A stretch of DNA of 64,000 nt from Brevundimonas goettingensis (lineage in GTDB: Bacteria > Pseudomonadota > Alphaproteobacteria > Caulobacterales > Caulobacteraceae). The position numbers were made by a program, and so were the translations under genes. How positions within the stretch are numbered: position 1 is the stretch's first letter; the number at the start of each line of letters is the position of its first letter. Below are positions 37,643 to 49,998 of the stretch, in pieces. Under the pieces are notes generated by a model. That model made no database searches. It had not been told where the DNA came from and saw only the letters and a program-made list of their open reading frames with translations. The stretch spans positions 3,457,001 to 3,521,000 of the forward strand of contig NZ_CP062222.1 of NCBI RefSeq assembly GCF_017487405.1. The letters are read 5' to 3'.

Positions 37643-38725
37643 TCAGGCCCCGGCCTTCTTCGCGAAGCTCCAGGCGGCGTCGGACAGGGGGCCAACCTGG
37701 GCGGCCATGGTGCGGGCGTGGGCGCTGGAGGCGGTGCCGTCGCGCACCCGGCCGGCGATGCCCTGACAGATGGCGCCCAGCCGGAACAGATTATAGGCCA
37801 TCAGCCAGTCGAGATTGGCCGGGATCCCGGCGCCGGTCTTCTCCGCATAGCGGGCGACCGTCTCCTCGATCGTCGGGATGCCCAGCGCCTTCAGGTCGAC
37901 GCCGTTGATACCGTTCCGCTGGCTGGCCGGCAGCACCCACCCGATCAGCATATAGGAAAAGTCCGCCATCGGATCGCCGAGCGTCGACAGCTCCCAGTCC
38001 AGCACGGCCCGGACCTCGGAGGCCACAGGCGCCATGATCAAATTGTCGAGGCGGAAGTCTCCATGGACGATCCGCGCCGGCCCCTCGGGCGGCAGGGTGG
38101 CGGGCAGATAGTCGATCAGCCGGTCCATGGCCGGGATCAGATCGATCTCCGAAGCCCGGTACTGTTTGGTCCAGCGCCCGACCTGGCGCTCGAAATAGTT
38201 GCCCGGCTTGCCGTAATCGCCGAGACCGATAGCGGCGGGGTCGAAGGCGTGCAGGGCGGCGAGCGCATCCGTCTGGGCCTCATAGATGGCGCGGCGCTCG
38301 GCGGGCTCCATGCCCGGCAGCTTCAGGTCCCACAGAACCCGGCCCTCGACCTTGTCCATGACATAGAACATCGAGCCGATGACCGTATCATCCGTACACA
38401 GAGCATAAGGTCGGGCGACCGGATAGTTCTGCTTCCACAGTGCCGAGATGACGGTGAACTCCCGATCCACGGCATGGGCGGAGGGCAGCAGGGTTCCGGG
38501 TGGCTTTCTGCGCAGGACATAGGACCGGCCGGGCGTGACCAGCTCATAGGTCGGATTGGACTGGCCGCCCTTGAACTGCCGGACGGTCAGCGGCCCCGCA
38601 TAGCCTTCCACATTCGCCGCCAGCCATTCGCCGAGCCTGCCTTCGTCGAGGGCGTAGCGGGGATCGACCTCGCGCGTGCCGGAAAAGGCAGCCTGGGCGT
38701 CAAGATTGGTGTCGGCGTCGGTCAT
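37643..38725 (-). CDS. APH-type phosphotransferase family protein
   Basis: The protein has 360 residues with the aminoglycoside/choline kinase fold of the ACAD10-like group: QFKGGQSNPTYEL (glycine-rich loop, about 49-61), YVLRRKPPGTLLP (ATP Lys, about 70-82), VHGDFRLDNLI (catalytic loop with HxDxxxxN, about 219-229) and LDWELSTLGDP (metal Asp, about 243-253). In acyl-CoA dehydrogenase-like relatives it acts on 4-hydroxy fatty acyl-CoA, but the substrate here is unknown and antibiotic resistance should not be inferred. It lies 39 bases downstream of glpK. Confidence 0.87.
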   Translation of the reverse strand: MTDADTNLDAQAAFSGTREVDPRYALDEGRLGEWLAANVEGYAGPLTVRQFKGGQSNPTYELVTPGRSYVLRRKPPGTLLPSAHAVDREFTVISALWKQNYPVARPYALCTDDTVIGSMFYVMDKVEGRVLWDLKLPGMEPAERRAIYEAQTDALAALHAFDPAAIGLGDYGKPGNYFERQVGRWTKQYRASEIDLIPAMDRLIDYLPATLPPEGPARIVHGDFRLDNLIMAPVASEVRAVLDWELSTLGDPMADFSYMLIGWVLPASQRNGINGVDLKALGIPTIEETVARYAEKTGAGIPANLDWLMAYNLFRLGAICQGIAGRVRDGTASSAHARTMAAQVGPLSDAAWSFAKKAGA

Positions 38726-38764
38726 GGATCTTCCTCGGTCGGCGTCTTGAAGACGCTCTGTCGT

Positions 38765-40270
<1,506 letters not shown>

Positions 40271-40359
40271 CGGCGTCTCCAGTGGTGGCGGAAAGTCGGG
40301 GCAGGAACTCTTGAACTGGCCCTTACGCACGACTTCGGCTTTGGTTTAAGCAGCGGGGC

Positions 40360-41364
40360 ATGACCTTGCACACCCCCTCCTTCGATGGCGTCCGCGACGC
40401 CGCCCGCCAGATCGCCGGCGTCGCCGTGCGCACCCCCCTGATCGAGAGTCCGGCTCTGAACGAACGGCTGGGCGGGCGGGTGCTGATGAAGGCCGAAACC
40501 CTGCAGCATGCGGGGGCCTTCAAATTCCGCGGCGCCTATAACCGCATCAGCCGGCTGACGGATGAGGAGGGGGCGAGGGGGGTCGTGGCCTATTCCTCGG
40601 GCAACCACGCCCAGGCCGTGGCGGCCGCCGCGAAGATGGTCGGGACCTCCGCCATTATCGTCATGCCCGCCGACAGTCCCAAGGTGAAGGTCGAGGGCGT
40701 CATCGGCTTCGGCGGCGAGGTCCGGATGTACGACCGCTACACCGAGAGCCGCGAGGACATCGGCGAGGAGATCGCGGCCTCGAAGGGCTCCATTCTCGTT
40801 CGCCCCTTCGACGACCCCTTCGTCATCGAGGGACAGGGGACCACCGGACTGGAGATTGTCGAACAGGCGCGTGAGGCGGGCGTCGAGGCTCTGGATCAAC
40901 TGTTGTGCGGCACGTCCGGCGGCGGGCTGATGGCCGGGATCAACCTGTCGATGGCGGCCCTGTCGCCCGCGACGACCGTCTATGGCGTCGAGCCGGCCGA
41001 CTACAACGACACCCAGATCTCGTTGGCCAAGGGCGAGCGGCTGACCCATGCGCCCGCCAAGGGCACCATCTGCGACGCCCTGATGACCGACCGGCCGGGC
41101 GAGCTGACCTTCCCCATCAACCGCCGACTGGCGGCCATCCTGACCGTGACCGACGCCGAGGTCGCCGAGGCCGTGCGCTACGCCTTTCGCACCCTGAAAC
41201 TGGTGGTCGAGCCGGGCGGCGCCGTCTCCCTGGCGGCCCTGCTGACCGGTAAGGTTTCGGCGGCGGACAAGACCACGGTCATCGTCCTGTCGGGCGGGAA
41301 CGTCGATCCGGCCCTGTTCTCGGCCATCATCGAGGATCGTTTCGAAGATCGCTTCGGCGGCTGA
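40360..41364 (+). CDS. Threonine/serine dehydratase, PLP fold type II
   Basis: The protein has 334 residues. The PLP Lys lies in GAFKFRGAYNRI (about 49-60), SSGNHAQAVAAAAK (about 81-94) is the substrate loop, and GTSGGGLMAG (about 185-194) is the phosphate loop. There is no C-terminal ACT-like regulatory domain, so it resembles the catabolic or serine-racemase-like group rather than biosynthetic IlvA. Reaction: deamination of L-threonine or L-serine to 2-oxo acids. It begins 89 bases from the divergent glpK. Confidence 0.9.
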   Translation: MTLHTPSFDGVRDAARQIAGVAVRTPLIESPALNERLGGRVLMKAETLQHAGAFKFRGAYNRISRLTDEEGARGVVAYSSGNHAQAVAAAAKMVGTSAIIVMPADSPKVKVEGVIGFGGEVRMYDRYTESREDIGEEIAASKGSILVRPFDDPFVIEGQGTTGLEIVEQAREAGVEALDQLLCGTSGGGLMAGINLSMAALSPATTVYGVEPADYNDTQISLAKGERLTHAPAKGTICDALMTDRPGELTFPINRRLAAILTVTDAEVAEAVRYAFRTLKLVVEPGGAVSLAALLTGKVSAADKTTVIVLSGGNVDPALFSAIIEDRFEDRFGG

Positions 41365-41427
41365 ATTCCCGCTGGCCTGACCCGGGGGAAGGCGGATAGC
41401 TTTCGACGAAACAACGGGAGCGATGCG

Positions 41428-41895
41428 ATGACCAAGGGCGTGGAACTGGAAGGCCTGATCGGCACGGAGGTCGGGGTCTCGAAATGGATCGAGATCGACC
41501 AGAAGCGTATCGACGCCTTCGCCGACTGCACCGAGGACTGGCAGTTCATCCACATCGATCCCGAGGCGGCGGCCAAGACCCCCTTCGGCGGCACGATCGC
41601 CCACGGCTTCCTGACCCTCAGCCTGATGTCGGCCATGAGCTATGACGCCAATCCGCCGCTGGAAGGCGTGGTCATGGGCGTCAACTACGGCTTCGACAAG
41701 CTGCGCTTCATCAGCCCGGTCGCCTCGGGCTCCAAGGTGCGCGGCCGCTTCAAACTGCTCTCGGCCGAGAACAAGGGCACGGACGGCGGCGTCACCCGCT
41801 GGCTGATCAAGCACGAGGTCACCGTCGAGATCGAAGGCGGCTCCAAGCCGGCCCTGATCGCCGAATGGCTGGGCATGCAGATGGTGAAGGACTGA
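41428..41895 (+). CDS. MaoC-like (R)-hydratase family protein
   Basis: The protein has 155 residues. The ATG is preceded by GGGAG at 7 bases. FADCTEDWQFIHIDPEAAAKTPFGG (about 31-55) contains the Asp and His of hydratase motif 2 of the MaoC hotdog family, and IAHGFLTLSL follows it. MaoC proteins hydrate trans-2-enoyl-CoA or act as dehydratases. The gene follows the dehydratase gene by 63 bases and is followed by a large hairpin. Confidence 0.9.
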   Translation: MTKGVELEGLIGTEVGVSKWIEIDQKRIDAFADCTEDWQFIHIDPEAAAKTPFGGTIAHGFLTLSLMSAMSYDANPPLEGVVMGVNYGFDKLRFISPVASGSKVRGRFKLLSAENKGTDGGVTRWLIKHEVTVEIEGGSKPALIAEWLGMQMVKD

Positions 41896-41936
41896 ATTCC
41901 CTGAGTTGGCGGGGTCGGCTACCGCCGATCCAGGGA
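41895..41936 (+). terminator. Possible terminator hairpin after the MaoC gene
   Basis: TTCCCTG at 41896-41902 pairs with CAGGGAA at its far end, and an inner GGCGG pairs with CCGCC. There is no T-run, so Rho-independent termination is doubtful. Confidence 0.35.
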
Positions 41937-42004
41937 AGCGGCTGGACGCCGGCGCGGCTTGTGCCCGATAAGGGGCGTTCGGAGAGATTTGTACGGTAAC
42001 GGCC

Positions 42005-43675
42005 TTGCACCACCACGGCGGCGTCTTCCTCCTCCTGGCCTATGCTGTCGCAGTTCTGGCGGGCTGGACGGCGCTCGACCTGTTCCAGCGCATCCGGGGC
42101 CGTGAAGGCCGGGACCAGACGCCCTGGTTGGCGGCGGCGGCCGTGGCCATGGGCGGCGGCATCTGGGCGATGCATTTCATCGCCATGCTGGGTTTCGACC
42201 CCGGCGCCCCGGTCCGCTACGATCCCGGCCTGACGGTCCTGTCCTTCCTGCTGGCGGTCGCGGGCACGGCCGGGGCCTTCTTCACCGCCTCGCGCGACCG
42301 GCTCGGCGCGGGTCGTATTCCCATCGCGGGCGCGGCCATGGGGACGGCCATCGCCCTGATGCACTATGTCGGGATGGCGGCCATGCGCACCGCCGCCACC
42401 GTCGGCTGGCGGCCGGGCCTGATCGCCTTTTCCATCGCCATCGCCATCGGCGCCTCCATCACCGCCCTGTGGGCCGCGCGGCGAGAAACCTCGATCGGCT
42501 GGCGCGCCGCCGCGGCCGCCCTCCTCGGCCTGGCGGTGGTCGGGATGCACTACACCGGCATGGCGGCCCTGGACCTGAGACCGGTCGCCGAGGTCATGGA
42601 CGATTCGGGCGCCCCGCCCCTGGCCATCGCCGTCAGCGTCGCGGCCGTCACCGCTGTGATCCTGTTCATCGCCCTGGCCGCCTCCATGGCCGACGACCGG
42701 GCCCGGCTGGTCTCGGTGCTGGCCGCCGCCGACGTCGGATACTGGGAGCTCAATCTCAAGGACCGGACCTTCACCCTCTCGGCCCGGGCGCGCGAACTGG
42801 TCGGCCTGGCCGATGAGGATCCGACCGGCGCCATCGAACACCCCGTCTGGATGAACGACGACCATCTGGCCGCCCGCGCCCAGGCGCTGGAGAAGGCCAT
42901 CGCGGGCGAGGCCGACTATGACGTCGAATATCCGATCGGGACCACCGGCCGCTGGGTCCAGTCCAAGGGCAGCCTGGTCCGCACCCGCTCGGGCCGGCCG
43001 CTGAAACTGGCGGGGGTGGTGTCCGACATCACCGACCGCCGCCGCGCGTTCGAGGATCTGGAGACCAGCGAACGGCGCCAGAAGCTGCTGATCAATGAGT
43101 TGAATCACCGGGTGAAAAACACCCTGGCCACCATCCAGTCGATCGCCATGCTGACGGCGCGCCGGACCGAGTCGGTGCCCGAGTTCTCGTCCCTGTTCGA
43201 GGCGCGGCTAATGGCCCTGTCGGAGACGCACAATCTGCTCACCGCCACAGGCTGGGAGCAGGCCATGCTGCGCGACATGCTGGGCCGGGAGATGCGACCC
43301 TATTCGCCGGACCAGTTCGCATTGGACGGCCCCGACGTCCTGTTCGCCCCGCCCCAAGCCCTGGCCATGGGGATGATCATCCATGAGCTGGCCACCAACG
43401 CCGCCAAGCACGGCGCCCTGAGCCGCCAGGGCGGTCGGGTTTCGGTCCGCTGGACCGCGCCGGATGCGGCGGGGCGTGTCACACTGGACTGGATCGAGAC
43501 GGGCGGACCCAGGGTGCCGAAACCTGAACGCACCGGTTTCGGCTCGCGCCTGATCGCCACCAGCCTGAAGGGCGACCTCGGCGGCGCGGCCGAGCTGGAC
43601 TATGCGCCTGCCGGCTTCCGGGCGCGGCTGACGTTCAGACCGGCGCCGCTGCGGGTGGAGGCGGGGGCCGCCTGA
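42005..43675 (+). CDS. MHYT-domain sensor histidine kinase of the HWE family
   Basis: The protein has 556 residues and appears to start at TTG 42005, as no in-frame ATG precedes the first helix. The N-terminal seven-helix MHYT sensor has three repeats (MHFIAML near 57, MHYVGMAAMR near 119, MHYTGMAALD near 182) whose Met and His may bind copper and sense gases. A PAS domain (about 233-345) follows. The kinase opens with ELNHRVKNTLATIQS (phospho-His, about 363-377), then HELATNAAKHGALS (N box) and the W-x-E motif (LDWIETGG). Such kinases usually signal in general stress or light pathways; no response regulator is adjacent. Confidence 0.88.
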   Translation: MHHHGGVFLLLAYAVAVLAGWTALDLFQRIRGREGRDQTPWLAAAAVAMGGGIWAMHFIAMLGFDPGAPVRYDPGLTVLSFLLAVAGTAGAFFTASRDRLGAGRIPIAGAAMGTAIALMHYVGMAAMRTAATVGWRPGLIAFSIAIAIGASITALWAARRETSIGWRAAAAALLGLAVVGMHYTGMAALDLRPVAEVMDDSGAPPLAIAVSVAAVTAVILFIALAASMADDRARLVSVLAAADVGYWELNLKDRTFTLSARARELVGLADEDPTGAIEHPVWMNDDHLAARAQALEKAIAGEADYDVEYPIGTTGRWVQSKGSLVRTRSGRPLKLAGVVSDITDRRRAFEDLETSERRQKLLINELNHRVKNTLATIQSIAMLTARRTESVPEFSSLFEARLMALSETHNLLTATGWEQAMLRDMLGREMRPYSPDQFALDGPDVLFAPPQALAMGMIIHELATNAAKHGALSRQGGRVSVRWTAPDAAGRVTLDWIETGGPRVPKPERTGFGSRLIATSLKGDLGGAAELDYAPAGFRARLTFRPAPLRVEAGAA

Positions 43676-43697
43676 GGCCTTACTCCCCCAAGGCGCC

Positions 43698-44636
43698 TCA
43701 CTCTCCCAGGCACCTCAGGGCGACCTCGAGGTTGCGCAGGCCGTCCTCGCCGGTGACGGCGGGGGTCTCGCCGGTGCGGATGGCGTGGGCGAAGGCTTCC
43801 AGTTCCTTCTTCAGCGGCTCGTTCGGCCAGCTCATCACGCCGCGCGTGGAATAGGAACCGTCCGGCTGCTGGCCGAAATATTCGGTCACCTGACGCGTCA
43901 TCAGGTCGGCGACGACGAACTTGTTATGCGTGGCGACCTGCAGGGTGCGGGTCTTGTAGGGCGTCACCCAGTTGGTGGTGATGTGGGCGATCACCCCGTT
44001 GTCGAGGCGGAACTGCAGCAGGGCCGTGTCCTCGCGGTCGGCGCGGGTGCGGGCCAGCTGCGGCTGGACCTCGGCGATCTCCGAACCGGTCAGGTGGCGG
44101 ATGATGTCGATGTCGTGCACCGCCAGGTCGATGACCACCCCGACCTCACCCATGCGCGGCGGGAAGGGGCCGACGCGGGTGATCTGGATGGAGATGACTT
44201 CCTCGCCGGCGATGGCGCGTTTGACCGCCTCGACCGCCGGGTTGAAGCGCTCGACCTGACCGACCATCAGGACGCGGTCGTTGGCCTTGGCGGCGTCGAT
44301 CATCCGCTGGGCGTCGGCGACGGTGGCGGCGATGGGCTTTTCGACCAGGACGTGGACGCCCGCCTCCAGCAGGGCGACGCCCAGCTCGGCATGGTGGCGG
44401 TTCGGGGTGGCGACGACGGCGGCTTCAAGACCGGCCGCAACGAAGTCGGCGGCGGTGGTCAGGGGCTGGGCGCCGAAAGCCGTGGCGACGTTTCCGGCCG
44501 TGGCGCTGTCCGGGTCGAAGACGACGGCGAGGTCGAACTCGCGCATCTCGGACATGACGCGGGCGTGGTTGCGGCCCATGACGCCGACGCCGGCGACGCC
44601 GGCGCGCAGGGGGGTGTGGAGCTGGCTCGGGTTCAT
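43698..44636 (-). CDS. Gfo/Idh/MocA-family sugar-nucleotide oxidoreductase
   Basis: The protein has 312 residues. An N-terminal Rossmann motif GVAGVGVMGRNHARVM (about 13-28) and the EKPIAATVADAQ motif with its catalytic Lys (about 98-109) mark the family, and a DLAVHDIDIIRHL segment follows (about 174-186). The size and its pairing with an adjacent DegT-type aminotransferase (3 bases away) fit a UDP-sugar 3-dehydrogenase such as GnnA or WbpB. Because Caulobacteraceae lipid A contains 2,3-diamino-2,3-dideoxyglucose, a GnnA role is plausible, but this is inferred. Confidence 0.85.
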   Translation of the reverse strand: MNPSQLHTPLRAGVAGVGVMGRNHARVMSEMREFDLAVVFDPDSATAGNVATAFGAQPLTTAADFVAAGLEAAVVATPNRHHAELGVALLEAGVHVLVEKPIAATVADAQRMIDAAKANDRVLMVGQVERFNPAVEAVKRAIAGEEVISIQITRVGPFPPRMGEVGVVIDLAVHDIDIIRHLTGSEIAEVQPQLARTRADREDTALLQFRLDNGVIAHITTNWVTPYKTRTLQVATHNKFVVADLMTRQVTEYFGQQPDGSYSTRGVMSWPNEPLKKELEAFAHAIRTGETPAVTGEDGLRNLEVALRCLGE

Positions 44637-44639
44637 GGC

Positions 44640-45797
44640 TTAGCCCTTGAAGGAAGCGACGGCGGCGATGACCTTGTCCTGGGTCGCCTCATCCAGGTCG
44701 GCGTGCATCGGCAGGCTGATCACCACCTCCTTCAGACGCTCGGTGACCGGCAGGCCCTGCGGGCCGCGCGGATAGTGTTCATAGGCCGGCTGGAGGTGCA
44801 GCGGGATCGGATAATAGACTGCCGTCGGCACGCCTTGTTCCTTCAGATGGGCAGCCAGGGCGTCGCGGTTCGGGTGTTCGATCGTATACTGGGCCCAGTT
44901 GGAGACATTGCCCTCGGGCACATTCGGCACGGCCGCGACGTGACGAGCGAGGCCTTCGTTGTAGCGTTTGGCGATGCGGTTGCGCCATTCGATCTCCTCG
45001 CCGAAGACCTTCAGCTTCTCGATCAGGACGGCGGCCTGGATGGTGTCCAGACGGCTGTTCAGCCCGACGCGCATGTTCAGATATTTGGGGTCGTGGTCGA
45101 AGGTGCGGTCCTTCAGGTCCACGGCGACGGCCTTGCCGTGCACCCGGATGGAATCCATCAGCTGGGCCAGTTCGTCGTCGTCGGTCAGCACCGCGCCGCC
45201 GTCGCCGTAGCAGCCCAGCGGCTTGGCCGGGAAGAAGCTGGTGGTGGTGACGTCGGCCCATTTCAGCGGGTGGTCGCCGTCGATGGTGCAGCCGAAGCCC
45301 TGGGCCGAATCCGAGATCAGTTTCAGCCCGTGCTTGTCGCAGACGGCCTTGATGGCCGCATAGTCGGCGGGCTGGCCGAACAGGTCGACGGCGATGACCA
45401 CCCTGGGCGTCAGCCGGCCCTCGGCGATCGTGGCCTCGACGGCGGCGGCCAGATGGGCCGGGTCCATGTTGTAGGTCTTCTCATCGACGTCGATGAAGAC
45501 CGGCTCGGCGTCGAACCACGGCACCACCTCGGCGGTGGCGGCGAAGGTGAAGGAGGGCACGAAGACGGCGTCGCCGCGGCCCACGCCCCAGGCCATCAGC
45601 GGCAGGGCCAGGGCGTCGGTGCCGTTGGCGCAGCCCAGGGCGTGCTTCGCCTTGCCGAAGGCGGCCAGGTCGGCCTCGAACTGGCGCACCTGCGGACCCA
45701 TGACCCAGGCGCCGCCGACGACGGCCTCCTGGACGGCGGCCTCGATCTTGCCGCCGAGGCGAAGGCGCTGGGCTTGAAGGTCGATGAAGGGGATCAT
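44640..45797 (-). CDS. DegT/DnrJ/EryC1-family PLP sugar aminotransferase
   Basis: The protein has 385 residues. MIPFIDLQAQRLRLGGKI, CANGTDALALPLMAWGVGRG (about 56-75), SFTFAATAEVV and the PLP Lys in SFFPAKPLGCYGDGGAV (about 187-203, Lys near 192) are typical of the family. It transfers an amino group to a 3- or 4-oxo sugar nucleotide. Together with the downstream oxidoreductase it resembles GnnB/GnnA (UDP-GlcNAc3N for lipid A) or WbpE/WbpB (for O-antigen). The 211-base gap to gmhB on the other side contains a small inverted repeat (CGTTGC-N5-GCAACG at 45969-45985). Confidence 0.88.
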   Translation of the reverse strand: MIPFIDLQAQRLRLGGKIEAAVQEAVVGGAWVMGPQVRQFEADLAAFGKAKHALGCANGTDALALPLMAWGVGRGDAVFVPSFTFAATAEVVPWFDAEPVFIDVDEKTYNMDPAHLAAAVEATIAEGRLTPRVVIAVDLFGQPADYAAIKAVCDKHGLKLISDSAQGFGCTIDGDHPLKWADVTTTSFFPAKPLGCYGDGGAVLTDDDELAQLMDSIRVHGKAVAVDLKDRTFDHDPKYLNMRVGLNSRLDTIQAAVLIEKLKVFGEEIEWRNRIAKRYNEGLARHVAAVPNVPEGNVSNWAQYTIEHPNRDALAAHLKEQGVPTAVYYPIPLHLQPAYEHYPRGPQGLPVTERLKEVVISLPMHADLDEATQDKVIAAVASFKG

Positions 45798-46008
45798 GGG
45801 GTTATCGTTTCATCTCTTGTCCGACCCGCCTCGCTTCGAGATCGGGGCCGGAGCGACGCTGACAGGCGTCCGCCCGGGAAAAGCCTCCGCAAATCGGGCG
45901 GAAGCGACGATGGTGGGGCGGTCTAGCAAATGACCGTTCCCGACGCCAAACACGACAGGGTCACTTCGCGTTGCGACTTGCAACGTAGGGCGATAGACGC
46001 GGTCGGGC

Positions 46009-46554
46009 ATGACGACAGAATCCGTGACCCCGCCGCCCGCCAATCCCTCGGGCATTCCCGCCGTCTTCCTCGACCGTGACGGCGTGATCAATGTCGATGT
46101 CGGCTATCCGCATCGCGAGGAGGATCTGGAGTTCATTCCCGGCGCCGCGCGGGCGATCCAGCTGCTCAACCAGCACGGCTATCTGGTGGTGGTCGTCACC
46201 AACCAGTCCGGCGTGGCGAGGGGCCTGTTCTCCGAGGCCCAGATGAAGGCCTTCAACGCCCTGCTGGTCCGCCGTCTGGGGGCGAAGGGGGCGGTGATCG
46301 GCGCGGTCTATGCCTGCCCGTGGCATCATGAGGCCCAGGATCCCGCCTGGTTCCACGAGGATCACCCGGATCGCAAGCCCAATCCCGGCATGCTTCTGCG
46401 CGCCATCGCCGACCACAATATCGACCCGGCCAGATCCTTCATGATCGGCGACCGTGAAAGCGACATGGAGGCCGCGCGTCGCGCCGGGGTGAAGGGCTTC
46501 CTGTTCCACGGCCCTGACCTCGCCGACTTCGTGCACGACGTTCTGGGTCTCTGA
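46009..46554 (+). CDS. gmhB: HAD-family phosphatase, D-glycero-D-manno-heptose 1,7-bisphosphate 7-phosphatase-like
   Basis: GmhB dephosphorylates heptose 1,7-bisphosphate for LPS inner core. The protein has 181 residues. HAD motif 1 is AVFLDRDGVINVDVGYPH (about 15-32), motif 2 VVTNQSGVARG (about 63-73) and motif 4 MIGDRESDMEAARRAG (about 145-160). The family Zn site CPHH...CxCRKP is altered: the segment reads CPWHH...HPDRKP, so the second Cys pair is replaced by His and Asp. The specificity is therefore uncertain. Confidence 0.8.
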   Translation: MTTESVTPPPANPSGIPAVFLDRDGVINVDVGYPHREEDLEFIPGAARAIQLLNQHGYLVVVVTNQSGVARGLFSEAQMKAFNALLVRRLGAKGAVIGAVYACPWHHEAQDPAWFHEDHPDRKPNPGMLLRAIADHNIDPARSFMIGDRESDMEAARRAGVKGFLFHGPDLADFVHDVLGL

Positions 46555-46683
46555 CCGGCCTTAAGTCTGTTCGCGCATTAAGCGTCCCGCAGGCCACAGA
46601 CTTCGCCTGTTCGGAGAGTTGCTCCGGGCCCGGAATCGCAATTCGTACGGCGTTGAAATACGCTGCCGGAGCGGGGGCGCATC

Positions 46684-47592
46684 GTGGATTACGGGGACAC
46701 TGAGATCATGGCCGCGCCAAACATCGCCTTCGCCGAGCGTCGGTGGACCTCTCCTGACGGCCTCAGCCTGTTCGCGCGGGACTACGCGCCCGGACCCGGG
46801 CCGGCGAAGCTGCCGGTCATCGCCATCCACGGCCTGACCCGCAACAGCGCCGATTTCGAGGGGATCGCACCGCTGGTGGCCCAGAGCGGGCGCCGGGTCC
46901 TGGCCATAGACGTGCGCGGTCGCGGTCGGTCGGACCGGGCGCCCGATGCCATGACCTATACGCCTGATGTCTATGCCCGCGACGTCGTCGCCCTGATGGA
47001 ACAGGCCGGGATCGAGCGCGCCGTCTTCATGGGCACCTCTATGGGCGGGCTGATCACCATGGCCCTGACGGCGATCAAGGCCAGGGCCGTTACCGCCGCC
47101 GTCCTGAACGACATCGGTCCCGAGGTCTCGCCCGAGGGCCTGGCCCGGATCGCCGCCTATTCCGGCCAGCCGGTCGACACCCCGACCTGGGCCGCCGCCG
47201 CCGACTATGCCAGGCGGATCAACGAGGTCGCCTTCCCCCATTATTCGGACGCCGACTGGGAAGCCTTCGCCCGCCGCATCTTCCGCGACGGCACCGAGGG
47301 GACGCCGGTGCTGGACTACGACCCCGACATCGCCGTGCCAATCCGGGCGGCCGGGGCCAAGGCCCTGGTCCCGAATCTCTGGCCGTGGTTCCGCAAACTG
47401 GCGAAAAACCGCCCAACCCTGCTGGTTCGTGGCGGAAACTCGGACCTTCTGAGCGCGGAGATCGCCGCCAGGATGAAGAAGGCCGCGCCCGGCATGGACC
47501 ATGTCGACGTCCCCGGCGTCGGCCACGCGCCAATGCTGGACGAGCCGGAGGCCAAGGCGGCGATCTTCGAGTTCCTCGCCGGGGTCGATTGA
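46684..47592 (+). CDS. Alpha/beta hydrolase
   Basis: The protein has 302 residues from GTG 46684; ATG 46708 (MAAPNIAFAERRW) is a good alternative. The fold shows an HGLTRNSADFEGIAPLVA oxyanion region, RGRGRSDRAPD, the nucleophile elbow GTSMGGLIT (Ser about residue 121), and a late His in VGHAPMLDEPEA. There is no signal peptide, so the enzyme is cytoplasmic. The substrate is unknown; esterases, lactonases and haloperoxidase-like enzymes share this pattern. It is not coupled to maeB, 110 bases downstream. Confidence 0.85.
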   Translation: MDYGDTEIMAAPNIAFAERRWTSPDGLSLFARDYAPGPGPAKLPVIAIHGLTRNSADFEGIAPLVAQSGRRVLAIDVRGRGRSDRAPDAMTYTPDVYARDVVALMEQAGIERAVFMGTSMGGLITMALTAIKARAVTAAVLNDIGPEVSPEGLARIAAYSGQPVDTPTWAAAADYARRINEVAFPHYSDADWEAFARRIFRDGTEGTPVLDYDPDIAVPIRAAGAKALVPNLWPWFRKLAKNRPTLLVRGGNSDLLSAEIAARMKKAAPGMDHVDVPGVGHAPMLDEPEAKAAIFEFLAGVD

Positions 47593-47702
47593 GGCGACAT
47601 TCCCCTGGGTCAATCTCGGCCCGGGTTGTCCCCTCGCCAGCGTCGCTCTAGGACAGTCAGGGTTTCGACCCCGATCCTGACGACGCGCGCGCAAAGGCCA
47701 CC

Positions 47703-49982
<2,280 letters not shown>

Positions 49983-49998
49983 GCTCCGGCGTCGGCCG

